64,000 bases of DNA from Burkholderia mayonis. Its GTDB lineage: Bacteria > Pseudomonadota > Gammaproteobacteria > Burkholderiales > Burkholderiaceae. Shown here piece after piece: positions 54,371 to 64,000 of the stretch (the stretch's first letter is position 1; every line of letters starts with the position of its first letter). The DNA is taken from positions 2,108,001 to 2,172,000 of the forward strand of contig NZ_CP013386.1 of assembly GCF_001523745.2 (NCBI RefSeq). Direction: 5' to 3'. A program made the translations under genes and the position numbers. The notes under the pieces were generated by a model. It saw only the letters and a list, made by a program, of their open reading frames with translations. It was not told the origin of the DNA and did not search any database.

Positions 54371-57235
54371 TTATTTCGCGATCGATGCGCTCTTCAAGCG
54401 GCCGAATGCGCCTTCGATGAGGGCCTTCTGCTGCTCGTAGTGCTTCGCGTAATAGCCGACGGCCGGCGAGGCGGAAGCCGGGCGGCCGCTGTACGCGAGC
54501 TTCTGCCCTTCCTTCATACCTTCCTTCAGGTGGTGTTCGACGTAGAACCACGGCCCCTGATTTTGCGGCTCGTCCTGCACCCAGACCACTTCCGTCGCAT
54601 TCTCGAACTTCTTCATCTCCGCTTCAAACTGCTTGTGCGCGAACGGATAGAGCTGCTCGATCCGGACGATCGCGACGTCGTTCGCCTTCGCTTCGCGGCG
54701 ATGCGCGACGAGGTCGTAGTACACGCGGCCCGAACAGATCAGCACGCGCTTGACCTTCTTCGCGTCGATGCCGCCGTCGATTTCGCCCAGCACCGGCTGG
54801 AACGAGCCCTTCGCCAGCTCCGACAGGTCCGACACCGCTTCCTTGTGGCGCAGCAGCGACTTCGGCGTCGCCACGACGAGCGGCTTGCGGAACAGGCGGA
54901 TCATCTGACGGCGCAGCAGATGGAAAATCTGCGCCGGCGTCGTCGGCTGCACCACTTGCATGTTGTGATCCGCGCAGAGCTGCAGGAAACGCTCGATGCG
55001 AGTCGACGAGTGCTCCGGACCCTGGCCTTCGTAGCCGTGCGGCAGCAGCATCGTCAGACCCGACACGCGGCCCCACTTCACTTCGCCCGACGAGATGAAC
55101 TGGTCGATCACGACCTGCGCGCCGTTGACGAAGTCGCCGAACTGCGCTTCCCACGCGACGAGCGTGTTCGGCTCGGCGGTCGAGTAGCCGTATTCGAAGC
55201 CCAGCACCGCCTCTTCCGACAGCACCGAGTCGATCACCGTGAACTTCGCCTGGCCTTCGGCGATGTTCTGCAGCGGCACGTAGGTGCCGTCGTTCCAGCG
55301 CTCGCGGTTCTGGTCGTGCAGCACCGCGTGACGGTGGGTGAACGTGCCGCGGCCCGAGTCCTGGCCGGTCAGTCGCACGGCGTAGCCCGACGCGACGAGC
55401 GATGCGAACGCGAGGTGCTCGCCCATGCCCCAGTCGAGCGGCTGCTCGCCGCGCGCCATCGCGCGACGGTCGTTGATCACGCGCTCGACGAGCGGGTGGA
55501 CCTTGAAGTTCTCGGGCACCGTCGTGATGCGTTCGCCGAGGCGCTTCAGCTCGGCGAGCGGCACCGCGGTGTCGGCCGCGTCAGTCCACTTGCGGTTCAG
55601 GAACGGCATCCAGTCGACCGCGTACTTGCTCTTGTAGTTCGACAGCACCGGATCGACCGTGTGATGGCCGTCGTCCATCGCCTTGCGGTACGCCTTCACG
55701 AAGCCGTCGCCTTCTTCAGCCGTGATCACGCCCTGCTGGACGAGCTTCTCTGCGTACAGCGCACGGGTGCCCGGGTGCTGCGCGATCTTCTTGTACATCA
55801 GCGGCTGCGTGACGGCAGGCGTGTCCTGCTCGTTGTGGCCGAGCTTGCGGAAGCAGACGATGTCGATCACGACATCCTTGTGGAACTGCATCCGGTAGTC
55901 GATCGCGATCCGCGTCGCGAGCACGACCGCTTCCGGATCGTCGCCGTTCACGTGCAGCACCGGCGCCTCGATCATCTTGACGACGTCGGTACAGTACAGC
56001 GTCGAGCGCGAATCGCGCGGGTCCGACGTCGTGAAGCCGATCTGGTTGTTGATGACGATGTGCAGCGTGCCGTGCGTGCCGTAGCCGCGCGTCTGCGCGA
56101 GGTTCAGCGTTTCCATCACGACGCCCTGGCCCGCGAACGCCGCGTCGCCGTGGATCTGCACGGGCAGCACTTGCAGACCGTCGGCGTCGCCGCGGCGGTC
56201 CATCCGCGCCTTCGCGGAACCTTCGACCACCGGGTTGACGATTTCGAGGTGCGACGGGTTGAACGCGAGCGACAGGTGAACCGGGCCGCCTTCCGTCGAG
56301 ACGTCCGACGAGAAGCCCTTGTGATACTTCACGTCGCCTGCAGGCAGATCGTCGACGTGCTTGCCTTCGAATTCGGCGAAGAGATCGGCCGGCATCTTGC
56401 CGAGCGTGTTCACGAGCACGTTCAGACGGCCGCGGTGCGCCATGCCGATGACGATTTCCTGTACGCCCTTCGAGCCCGCGTGCTGAACGACTTCGTCCAT
56501 CGACGCGATGAAGCTCTCGCCGCCTTCGAGCGAGAAGCGCTTCTGGCCGACGTACTTCGTGTGCAGGTAGCGCTCGAGGCCTTCGGCGGCCGTCAGGCGG
56601 TTCAGGATGTGCTTCTTCTTGTCAGCCGAGAAGTTCGGCGTCGCGCGGATCGTCTCGAGGCGATCCTGCCACCAGCGCTTCTGCTCAGGGTCGCCGATGT
56701 ACATGAACTCCGCGCCGATCGTGCCGCAGTACGTGTCGCGCAGACCCTTGACGATGTCGCGCAGCGATGCCTGCTCGAAACCGAAATACAGGTTGCTCGC
56801 GCTGAACGTCTGGTCGAGGTCGGCTTCGGAGAAATCGTAGAACGCGGGTTCCAGCTCGGGAATCGCGGGACGCTCGCGGCGCTTCAGGGGATCGAGATTG
56901 GCCCATTGCGAGCCGAGGAAGCGATAAGCGCTGATGAGCGACTGAACGTGAACTTGCTTGCGAGCGGTAGCGAGGTTGCCGCCGCTTTCGCGCGGGATGA
57001 AAGCATTGGCCTTCGCGCGCTGCGCGAACGATTCGACGATCGGATTGTGGGCCACGTCGCTCGCGTTGGAACCGTCGGTCGCGGGAACATTTTGCAGTGC
57101 GTCGAAATATTCGCGCCAGTTTTCCGGCACCGACGCCGGATTATCCAAATAGGCTTCGTACAGTTCTTCAACATACGAAGCGTTGCCGCCGAACAAATAC
57201 GAGTTCAGCTGGAACTGCTTCATTACATCTGACAT
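54371..57235 (-). CDS. odhA: 2-oxoglutarate dehydrogenase E1 component
   Basis: A 954-residue thiamine-diphosphate-dependent E1 that decarboxylates 2-oxoglutarate in the TCA cycle. It starts MSDVMKQFQLNSYLFGGNAS, with the N-terminal E2-contact segment YLDNPASVPENWREYF. GMAHRGRLNVLVNTLGKMPA and QIHGDAAFAGQGVVMETLNL lie in the ThDP/Mg region, and INNQIGFTTSDPRDSRST follows. The C-terminal transketolase part has LLPHGYEGQGPEHSSTRIER. It is first of the odhA-odhB-lpdA operon. Confidence 0.97.
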   Translation of the reverse strand: MSDVMKQFQLNSYLFGGNASYVEELYEAYLDNPASVPENWREYFDALQNVPATDGSNASDVAHNPIVESFAQRAKANAFIPRESGGNLATARKQVHVQSLISAYRFLGSQWANLDPLKRRERPAIPELEPAFYDFSEADLDQTFSASNLYFGFEQASLRDIVKGLRDTYCGTIGAEFMYIGDPEQKRWWQDRLETIRATPNFSADKKKHILNRLTAAEGLERYLHTKYVGQKRFSLEGGESFIASMDEVVQHAGSKGVQEIVIGMAHRGRLNVLVNTLGKMPADLFAEFEGKHVDDLPAGDVKYHKGFSSDVSTEGGPVHLSLAFNPSHLEIVNPVVEGSAKARMDRRGDADGLQVLPVQIHGDAAFAGQGVVMETLNLAQTRGYGTHGTLHIVINNQIGFTTSDPRDSRSTLYCTDVVKMIEAPVLHVNGDDPEAVVLATRIAIDYRMQFHKDVVIDIVCFRKLGHNEQDTPAVTQPLMYKKIAQHPGTRALYAEKLVQQGVITAEEGDGFVKAYRKAMDDGHHTVDPVLSNYKSKYAVDWMPFLNRKWTDAADTAVPLAELKRLGERITTVPENFKVHPLVERVINDRRAMARGEQPLDWGMGEHLAFASLVASGYAVRLTGQDSGRGTFTHRHAVLHDQNRERWNDGTYVPLQNIAEGQAKFTVIDSVLSEEAVLGFEYGYSTAEPNTLVAWEAQFGDFVNGAQVVIDQFISSGEVKWGRVSGLTMLLPHGYEGQGPEHSSTRIERFLQLCADHNMQVVQPTTPAQIFHLLRRQMIRLFRKPLVVATPKSLLRHKEAVSDLSELAKGSFQPVLGEIDGGIDAKKVKRVLICSGRVYYDLVAHRREAKANDVAIVRIEQLYPFAHKQFEAEMKKFENATEVVWVQDEPQNQGPWFYVEHHLKEGMKEGQKLAYSGRPASASPAVGYYAKHYEQQKALIEGAFGRLKSASIAK

Positions 57236-57408
57236 TTGACGCTCACCTTTCTTCGAGCTTCTCGAGAAATAGCGGGTTACTCAACCTTCCGCGACACGGC
57301 CTGACCGTTTAGCGGATTGCGCGAATCAAGTCTTGCTTGGAAGGACCTAAAACTTGCGTGCGCGCAGCATATCACAGAAAACCCTGCGGCGAGCACGGCG
57401 ATAGCACC

Positions 57409-57432
57409 CTGAAAGCCCGTCCCGACGGGCTT
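57409..57432. repeat. Hairpin upstream of odhA
   Basis: A perfect 11-bp inverted repeat GAAAGCCCGTC/GACGGGCTTTC around CC, with no T-run. It lies in the 480-bp non-coding gap between odhA and typA (57236-57716), which holds the odhA promoter, this hairpin, the MITE-like element and the typA terminator, but no gene. Confidence 0.6.
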
Positions 57433-57518
57433 TCGCGCGGTTCGCGATCATTCCGGCGACGGCATGCAACACTGTTTTTCAAACGGCGCGCCCACCCTCT
57501 TTCCGCGCATGCGAAAAA

Positions 57519-57660
57519 GCCGCCCGAAGGCGTAATGCCGTTCAGTTAAGCGCGGTTCGCAGCGGCCTAGCCTTGCAGAACCAAGGAAAAAGGCCGCTCC
57601 GGTATTAATCGGAGCAGCCTTTTTGATCTTAACTGAACGGCATTACGCCCGAAGGCGGCT
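57519..57660 (-). terminator. typA terminator interrupted by an insertion
   Basis: Joining the flanks of the 113-bp element and removing one 12-bp duplicate restores AGCCGCC-CGAA-GGCGGCT. On the minus strand this reads as a 7-bp stem with TTCG loop followed by a T-run (complement of the A-run at 57514-57518). This is an ideal terminator 57 nt after the typA stop. It is now split, with a partial hairpin remaining at each side. The element itself contains a hairpin (about 57586-57625) that could take over termination. Confidence 0.75.
57533..57645. mobile_element. 113-bp MITE-like element, IS4-type ends
   Basis: It begins TAATGCCGTTCAGTTAAG and ends with the exact complement (57628-57645), giving 18-bp perfect inverted repeats. 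The 12-bp sequence CGCCCGAAGGCG flanks it on both sides (57521-57532 and 57646-57657) as a target duplication; 10-13-bp duplications are typical of the IS4 family. It has no coding capacity. Its centre forms a second hairpin, AAAAAGGC-GCTCCG against CGGAGC-GCCTTTTT, able to act as a bidirectional terminator. Confidence 0.85.
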
Positions 57661-57716
57661 CTTTCGATGCGTCGCGGAGGAGGCGGTGCGACGCGCGGAC
57701 AACGCCCGGCGAACGT

Positions 57717-59543
<1,827 letters not shown>

Positions 59544-59769
59544 AGAAACCTGAAAACGGATGGAACGCGCAAATGCGCGCGCACCGTTGCCCGATGCGCG
59601 CGCGGTTTGCAGCTTGGAAAGCCTGAAATTATAGCACGTCAAGATGTCGCAAGCTGAGCCGCCCGTTGCGATGAGGCATCGGCGCCACCATGCGCCCGGT
59701 CGCCGAAGGGCCCACTCGCGTCAGGGCCATTTTTGCAGTTCTGCATCCAAATCGAGCTTCAATTAACAT

Positions 59770-59798
59770 TTGCCGCAGCAACTAATCGCGCCTATACT
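59770..59798 (+). promoter_or_regulatory. Probable promoter of the marR-efflux operon
   Basis: TTGCCG (59770-59775), 17-bp spacer, TATACT (59793-59798), 35 bp upstream of the marR ATG. TAGTCAACTA just downstream (59805-59814) is a possible repressor half-site overlapping the transcription start. Confidence 0.6.
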
Positions 59799-59833
59799 GC
59801 TGCCTAGTCAACTATTGCAGCCTCAGAGAATTT

Positions 59834-60331
59834 ATGTCGGATCCCTCTTCTTCACAGCATGATCTGGATCTGTCCCTGTACCAGATCAACGACAGCGTCG
59901 GCTATCTGATGTCGCGCGTGAAATCGCTGATGACGAACATGGTCACGCAGCGCACGCAGACGGAGCTCGGCATCACTGGCACGCAGGCGACCATGCTGTT
60001 CATGCTCGCCGTCGGCAAATGCTCGACGGCGGCCGAGCTCGCGCGCGAGTACGGCATCGACGCCAGCGCGATCACGCGCCTGCTCGACCGCGTCGAGAAG
60101 CGCGGCCTGCTGCAACGGGTGCGCAGCAGCGAGGACCGGCGCGTCGTGCGGCTCGAACTGACCGACGAGGGACGCGAACTCACGAGGCGCATGCCGGCAA
60201 TCTTCCGCAGCGTGCTCGATCAGGTGCTCGACGGCTTCACGCCCGAGGAAGTCGGCTTCCTCAAAAGCATGCTGCGTCGCATTCTCGTCAATTCGGGCGA
60301 ATGTCCGGGTACGGGCGGAAGCCCGTCGTAA
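59834..60331 (+). CDS. MarR-family repressor of the efflux operon
   Basis: A 165-residue winged-helix regulator. Dimerisation helix segment LSLYQINDSVGYLMSRVKSL is followed by TGTQATMLFMLAVGKCSTAA, the recognition helix DASAITRLLDRVEKRGLLQR and the wing RSSEDRRVVRLELTDEGREL. Cys residues at about 63 and near the C-terminus could be redox-sensitive. It precedes an outer-membrane channel, emrA and emrB, the arrangement of MarR-controlled efflux operons, and is probably an autorepressor relieved by ligands. Confidence 0.92.
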   Translation: MSDPSSSQHDLDLSLYQINDSVGYLMSRVKSLMTNMVTQRTQTELGITGTQATMLFMLAVGKCSTAAELAREYGIDASAITRLLDRVEKRGLLQRVRSSEDRRVVRLELTDEGRELTRRMPAIFRSVLDQVLDGFTPEEVGFLKSMLRRILVNSGECPGTGGSPS

Positions 60332-60430
60332 ATATTGCCACAACAAGTAATTCAGACAGATAAATGTAAGGAAATCCTTGCAGTGTCCACTATTCATTCC
60401 GAGTCAGATTCCGAGTCAGGATACCCAGCG

Positions 60431-61927
60431 ATGAAAACCTTCCCGTTGTCCGCCTGCCGGACCGCCACGGCCGTCGCGGTCGCCGCGCTCGCGCTCGCGG
60501 GATGCGCGAACTATTTCGGCATCAAGAGCGACAAGGCAATGGCCCCCGCGACGCAGTTCGAAAGCGCGCAGAGCCTGCCGGCGCAAGGCGGCCGGTGGCC
60601 GTCGCTCGACTGGGCGAACCAGTTCGACGACCCGCAGTTGCCGAAGCTGATCGACGAAGCGCTCGAAGGCAATCCGACGATCGCGCAAGCGCAGGCGCGA
60701 ATCGCGAAGGCGTCGTCGTACATCGAGACGTCGCGCTCGACGCTCCTGCCGCAGGCGGACGCGAAGTATTCGTGGACTCGCGAGCTGTACTCGGGCAACG
60801 CCCTCTTCCCGCCGCCGTACGGCGGCCAGTGGTACAGCGAGAACAACGCGCTCGCGAGCGCGTCCTGGGAGCTCGACCTGTGGGGCAAGAACCGCGCGCG
60901 CCTGCATTCGGCCGTGTCGCAGGAAAAGGCCGCCGAAGCCGACATGCAGCAGGCGCGCGTGACGCTCGCGACGTCGGTCGCGCGCACCTACAACCAGCTC
61001 GCGCAGCTCTACGCGCTGCGCGACATCGCCGAGCACGAGATCTCGAACCGGCAGACAGTCGGCAAGATCACCGACGGCCGCGTCGGCGCGGGCCTCGACA
61101 CCAACGTCGAGCGCCAGACCGCGCGCGGCAACATCGCGACGAGCCAGTCGACGCTGTCCGATCTCGACGGCCAGATCACGAACGTGCGCTATCAGCTCGC
61201 CGCGCTGCTCGGCAAGGGCCCCGACCGCGGGCTGAAAATCGCGGCGCCCGTGCTGAGCCCGGGCAGCGTGGTCGCGCTGCCGGACAACCTGCCCGCCGAT
61301 CTCGTGTCGCGCCGCCCGGACATCGTCGCCGCGCGCTGGCAGGTCGAGGCTGCAATGCACGACGTGAAGGAAGCGAAAGCCGAGTTCTTCCCGGACATCA
61401 ACCTCGCGGCGGGCTTCGGCTTCGATGCGTTCGGCTGGGGCAAATTCCTGAACTTCGCGAGCCGCCAGGCGCAATTCGGTCCGGCGATCCATCTGCCGAT
61501 CTTCGACGGCGGCGCGTTGCGCGCGCAGCTGAAGGGCCGCTACGCCGACTTCGATCTGTCCGTCGCGAACTACAACCAGGCGCTGATCAATGCACTGAAC
61601 GACGTCGCGACGCAAGTCGCGTCGATCCGCTCGATCGACACGCAGATGGGCGACGCGCAGCGCGCGCTCGACGCGTCGACGCGTGCATACGAGCTCGCGG
61701 TGATCCGCTACAAGGCGGGCCTGTCGCCGCAACTGCAGGTATTGAATGCGGACAGCAACCGGCTCGCCGCCGAGCAGATGGTGACGAACCTGAAGATGCG
61801 CCGCCGCGACCTGCAGATCGGCCTCGTGAAAGCGCTCGGCGGCGGCTTCGACGCGACCGGCACGCGGCTCGCCGCGCCCGCCCCCGCGTCGACGCCGGAC
61901 GCCTCCGCGCAGCACGCGTCGAACTGA
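60431..61927 (+). CDS. Outer-membrane efflux channel, OprM/NodT-type lipoprotein
   Basis: A 498-residue TolC-like channel with a lipoprotein signal (TATAVAVAALALAGC; Cys near residue 25). Two OEP repeats follow (TIAQAQARIAKASSYIETSR, ALASASWELDLWGKNRARLH; LPADLVSRRPDIVAARWQVE, YKAGLSPQLQVLNADSNRLA). RRPDIVAAR is the NodT signature. It forms the outer part of a tripartite pump with EmrA and EmrB. The ATG at 60431 is fixed by the signal; it lies 99 bp after marR. Confidence 0.94.
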   Translation: MKTFPLSACRTATAVAVAALALAGCANYFGIKSDKAMAPATQFESAQSLPAQGGRWPSLDWANQFDDPQLPKLIDEALEGNPTIAQAQARIAKASSYIETSRSTLLPQADAKYSWTRELYSGNALFPPPYGGQWYSENNALASASWELDLWGKNRARLHSAVSQEKAAEADMQQARVTLATSVARTYNQLAQLYALRDIAEHEISNRQTVGKITDGRVGAGLDTNVERQTARGNIATSQSTLSDLDGQITNVRYQLAALLGKGPDRGLKIAAPVLSPGSVVALPDNLPADLVSRRPDIVAARWQVEAAMHDVKEAKAEFFPDINLAAGFGFDAFGWGKFLNFASRQAQFGPAIHLPIFDGGALRAQLKGRYADFDLSVANYNQALINALNDVATQVASIRSIDTQMGDAQRALDASTRAYELAVIRYKAGLSPQLQVLNADSNRLAAEQMVTNLKMRRRDLQIGLVKALGGGFDATGTRLAAPAPASTPDASAQHASN

Positions 61928-61989
61928 ATTCCCGGACCCATCCGGACCCTCGCTTTAATCGCCTTAGATAGAAGACGGAGAAACTCGCC

Positions 61990-63210
61990 ATGAGCGACCC
62001 TCAACAAAACGCAGCGACCGCGCAGCCGCAGAGCAACGGCAAGCGCAAGCGGATGATGACGCTGCTCGTCGCGGTGATCGCGATCGCCGCGATCGCCTAC
62101 GGCCTCTATTACCTGCTCGTCGCGCGCTTCCACGAATCCACCGACGACGCCTATGTGAACGGCAATGTCGTGCAGATCACGCCGCAGGTGACGGGCACCG
62201 TGATCGCGGTGAAGGCGGACGACACGCAGACCGTGAAGGCAGGCGACCCGCTCGTCGTGCTCGACCCGGCCGATTCGCAAGTCGCGCTGCAACAGGCCGA
62301 GGCAAACCTCGCGCAGACGGTGCGCCAGGTGCGCGGCCTCTATGTCAACGACGACCAGTACCGCGCGCAGGTCGCACTGCGCCAGTCGGACCTGTCGAAG
62401 GCACAGGACGACCTGCGCCGCCGGCTCGCCGTCGCGCAGACGGGCGCCGTGTCGCAGGAAGAAATCTCGCACGCGCGCGATGCGGTGAAGGCCGCACAGG
62501 CATCGCTCGACGCCGCCGAACAGCAGCTCGCGTCGAATCGCGCGCTCACCGCGAACACGACGATCGCCGATCATCCGAACGTGCTCGCCTCCGCCGCGAA
62601 GGTCCGCGACGCGTACCTGAGCAACGCGCGCAACACGCTGCCCGCGCCCGTCACCGGCTATGTCGCGAAGCGCTCGGTGCAGGTCGGACAGCGCGTGTCG
62701 CCGGGCACGCCGCTGATGTCGGTCGTACCGCTCTCCGCCGTGTGGGTCGACGCGAACTTCAAGGAAGTGCAGTTGAAGCACATGCGGATCGGCCAGCCCG
62801 TCGAGCTGACGGCCGACATCTACGGCTCGTCGGTCAAGTACCACGGCAAGGTGATCGGCTTCTCGGCCGGCACGGGCGCCGCGTTCTCGCTGCTGCCGGC
62901 GCAGAACGCGACGGGCAACTGGATCAAGGTCGTCCAGCGTCTGCCCGTGCGCGTCGAGCTCGATCCGAAGGATCTGAAGGATCATCCGCTGCGGATCGGC
63001 CTGTCGATGCAAGTCGACGTCGACATCAAGGACGAAAGCGGCAACCAGCTCGGCAACGTGCAGAACACCGTGTACGAGACCGACGTGTTCGCGAAGTACG
63101 GCGACGAAGCGAATGCGGAGATCGCGCGCATCATCGCGGCGAACTCGGGCGGCTCGGGCGGGCCGACGCCGGCCTCGAAGGTCGCCGGCCGCACGTCGAA
63201 CCTGATGTAA
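61990..63210 (+). CDS. emrA: Membrane-fusion protein EmrA
   Basis: A 406-residue HlyD-family adaptor. It has an N-terminal membrane anchor (MMTLLVAVIAIAAIAYGLYY), then the split biotinyl-lipoyl domain (FHESTDDAYVNGNVVQITPQ; NTLPAPVTGYVAKRSVQVGQ). A helical hairpin (about residues 95-190) and a beta-barrel domain (AVWVDANFKEVQLKHMRIGQ) follow. It bridges EmrB and the outer-membrane channel. CGGAGA precedes the ATG. Confidence 0.95.
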   Translation: MSDPQQNAATAQPQSNGKRKRMMTLLVAVIAIAAIAYGLYYLLVARFHESTDDAYVNGNVVQITPQVTGTVIAVKADDTQTVKAGDPLVVLDPADSQVALQQAEANLAQTVRQVRGLYVNDDQYRAQVALRQSDLSKAQDDLRRRLAVAQTGAVSQEEISHARDAVKAAQASLDAAEQQLASNRALTANTTIADHPNVLASAAKVRDAYLSNARNTLPAPVTGYVAKRSVQVGQRVSPGTPLMSVVPLSAVWVDANFKEVQLKHMRIGQPVELTADIYGSSVKYHGKVIGFSAGTGAAFSLLPAQNATGNWIKVVQRLPVRVELDPKDLKDHPLRIGLSMQVDVDIKDESGNQLGNVQNTVYETDVFAKYGDEANAEIARIIAANSGGSGGPTPASKVAGRTSNLM

Positions 63211-63235
63211 GCGCCTTTCGGCCGGACCACGAAGC

Positions 63236-64000
63236 ATGGCACAGCCACAAGCTCCCCTTCCTCCGCTCACCGGCGGACAGCTCATACTCGGCACGATCGC
63301 GGTATCGCTCGCCGTGTTCATGAACGTGCTCGACACGTCGATTGCCAACGTCGCGATCCCGACGATCTCGGGCGACCTCGGCGTGTCGTCCGACCAGGGC
63401 ACTTGGGTCATCACGTCGTTCGCGGTCGCGAACGCGATCTCGGTGCCGCTCACGGGCTGGCTCACCGAGCGCTTCGGCCAGGTGCGCCTCTTCCTCGCGT
63501 CGATCATCCTGTTCGTGATCTCGTCGTGGATGTGCGGCCTTGCGCCGACGCTGCCGTTCCTGCTTGCGTCGCGCGTGCTGCAAGGCGCGGTCGCCGGGCC
63601 GATGATCCCGCTGTCGCAAGCGCTGCTGCTGTCGAGCTATCCGCGCGCGAAAGCGCCGATGGCGCTCGCGCTGTGGTCAATGACGACGCTGATTGCGCCC
63701 GTGGCCGGCCCGATTCTCGGCGGCTGGATCTCGGACAATTACTCGTGGCCATGGATCTTCTACGTGAACATTCCGGTCGGCTTCGCCGCCGCGGCCGTCA
63801 CGTGGATGATCTATCGCAGCCGCGAGTCTGCCGTCCGCCGCGCGCCGATCGATGGCGTCGGGCTCGCGCTCCTCGTGATCTGGGTCGGCTCGCTGCAGAT
63901 CATGCTCGACAAGGGCAAGGATCTCGACTGGTTTTCGTCGACGACGATCGTCGTGCTCGCGCTCACCGCACTGATCGCGTTTGCGTTCTTCGTCGTCTGG
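63236..64000 (+). CDS. emrB: Multidrug efflux MFS transporter EmrB (partial)
   Basis: The first 255 codons of a DHA2-type 14-helix MFS drug:proton antiporter; the gene continues beyond the window. Helix 1 motif ILGTIAVSLAVFMNVLDTSI, the loop motif GWLTERFGQVRLFL, RVLQGAVAGPMIPLSQALLL and motif C region LIAPVAGPILGGWISDNYSW are all present. It starts 25 bp after emrA and completes the tripartite pump. Confidence 0.95.
   Translation, partial: MAQPQAPLPPLTGGQLILGTIAVSLAVFMNVLDTSIANVAIPTISGDLGVSSDQGTWVITSFAVANAISVPLTGWLTERFGQVRLFLASIILFVISSWMCGLAPTLPFLLASRVLQGAVAGPMIPLSQALLLSSYPRAKAPMALALWSMTTLIAPVAGPILGGWISDNYSWPWIFYVNIPVGFAAAAVTWMIYRSRESAVRRAPIDGVGLALLVIWVGSLQIMLDKGKDLDWFSSTTIVVLALTALIAFAFFVVW

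Noticed and set aside
51322..57232. Long plus-strand frames opposite lpdA, odhB and odhA
   Set aside because: Antisense to well-conserved 2-oxoglutarate dehydrogenase genes; no recognisable protein features.

Overview
The window is high-G+C chromosomal DNA from a beta-proteobacterium. Gene content and protein sequences point to the genus Burkholderia, most likely the B. pseudomallei/thailandensis group: an rnr-rlmB pair, a long-tailed second Hfq, a complete Tad pilus locus with its own sigma-54 activator, and an odhA-odhB-lpd-zapE block. The species assignment is inference from protein resemblance; no ribosomal RNA is present.

Layout. (1) 1-6 kb: rpiA, an AmiD-like amidase lipoprotein, rlmB and rnr, all on the minus strand. 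(2) 6-15 kb: an accessory region built around two tRNA-Leu(CAG) genes, each with near-perfect sigma-70 boxes. Between the tRNAs lie the decayed remains of a sugar-catabolism locus (ABC ATPase fragment, frameshifted amidohydrolase, LysR regulator cut at both ends), an IS110-type remnant and a 5'-truncated group II intron. The intron's reverse-transcriptase gene is split by an intact 3.4-kb IS21-family element with a 5-bp target duplication. Downstream of the second tRNA a 2.2-kb island is bounded by the tRNA 3' end and an imperfect copy of it. The island has displaced the tRNA's ancestral terminator and carries an AbiE-like antitoxin gene with a broken toxin gene. (3) 15-29 kb: metabolic and transport genes, including a phosphoesterase, an M28-like protein lacking the usual catalytic glutamates, a ParB-like gene followed by a SulP transporter, a GNAT acetyltransferase, an MFS transporter, a PsrA-like TetR regulator next to fadD, a DUF1571 protein and hfq2.

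(4) 30-43 kb: a minus-strand Tad/Flp pilus operon running flp - tadV - tadE - cpaB/rcpC - rcpA - tadZ - tadA - tadB - tadC - tadD - DUF3613 - tadG and ending in a sigma-54 activator. (5) 44-49 kb: divergent from flp, a three-gene unit encodes two related repeat-rich lipoproteins and a two-partner-secretion (TpsB/FhaC-like) outer-membrane protein. It starts at a textbook sigma-54 -24/-12 promoter with a cluster of CGTTACG motifs about 160-200 bp upstream, and it ends at a strong hairpin. The simplest reading is that the Tad-linked activator turns on this surface module. This is the best candidate here for a little-described system.

(6) 49-64 kb: a DUF2147 protein, a solitary IS5-type ORF-A-like gene, zapE, and the 2-oxoglutarate dehydrogenase genes lpd, odhB and odhA. 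Then comes typA, whose terminator hairpin has been interrupted by a 113-bp MITE-like element with 18-bp perfect inverted repeats and a 12-bp target duplication. Last is a MarR-regulated tripartite efflux operon (oprM-like, emrA, emrB); emrB runs off the end of the window.
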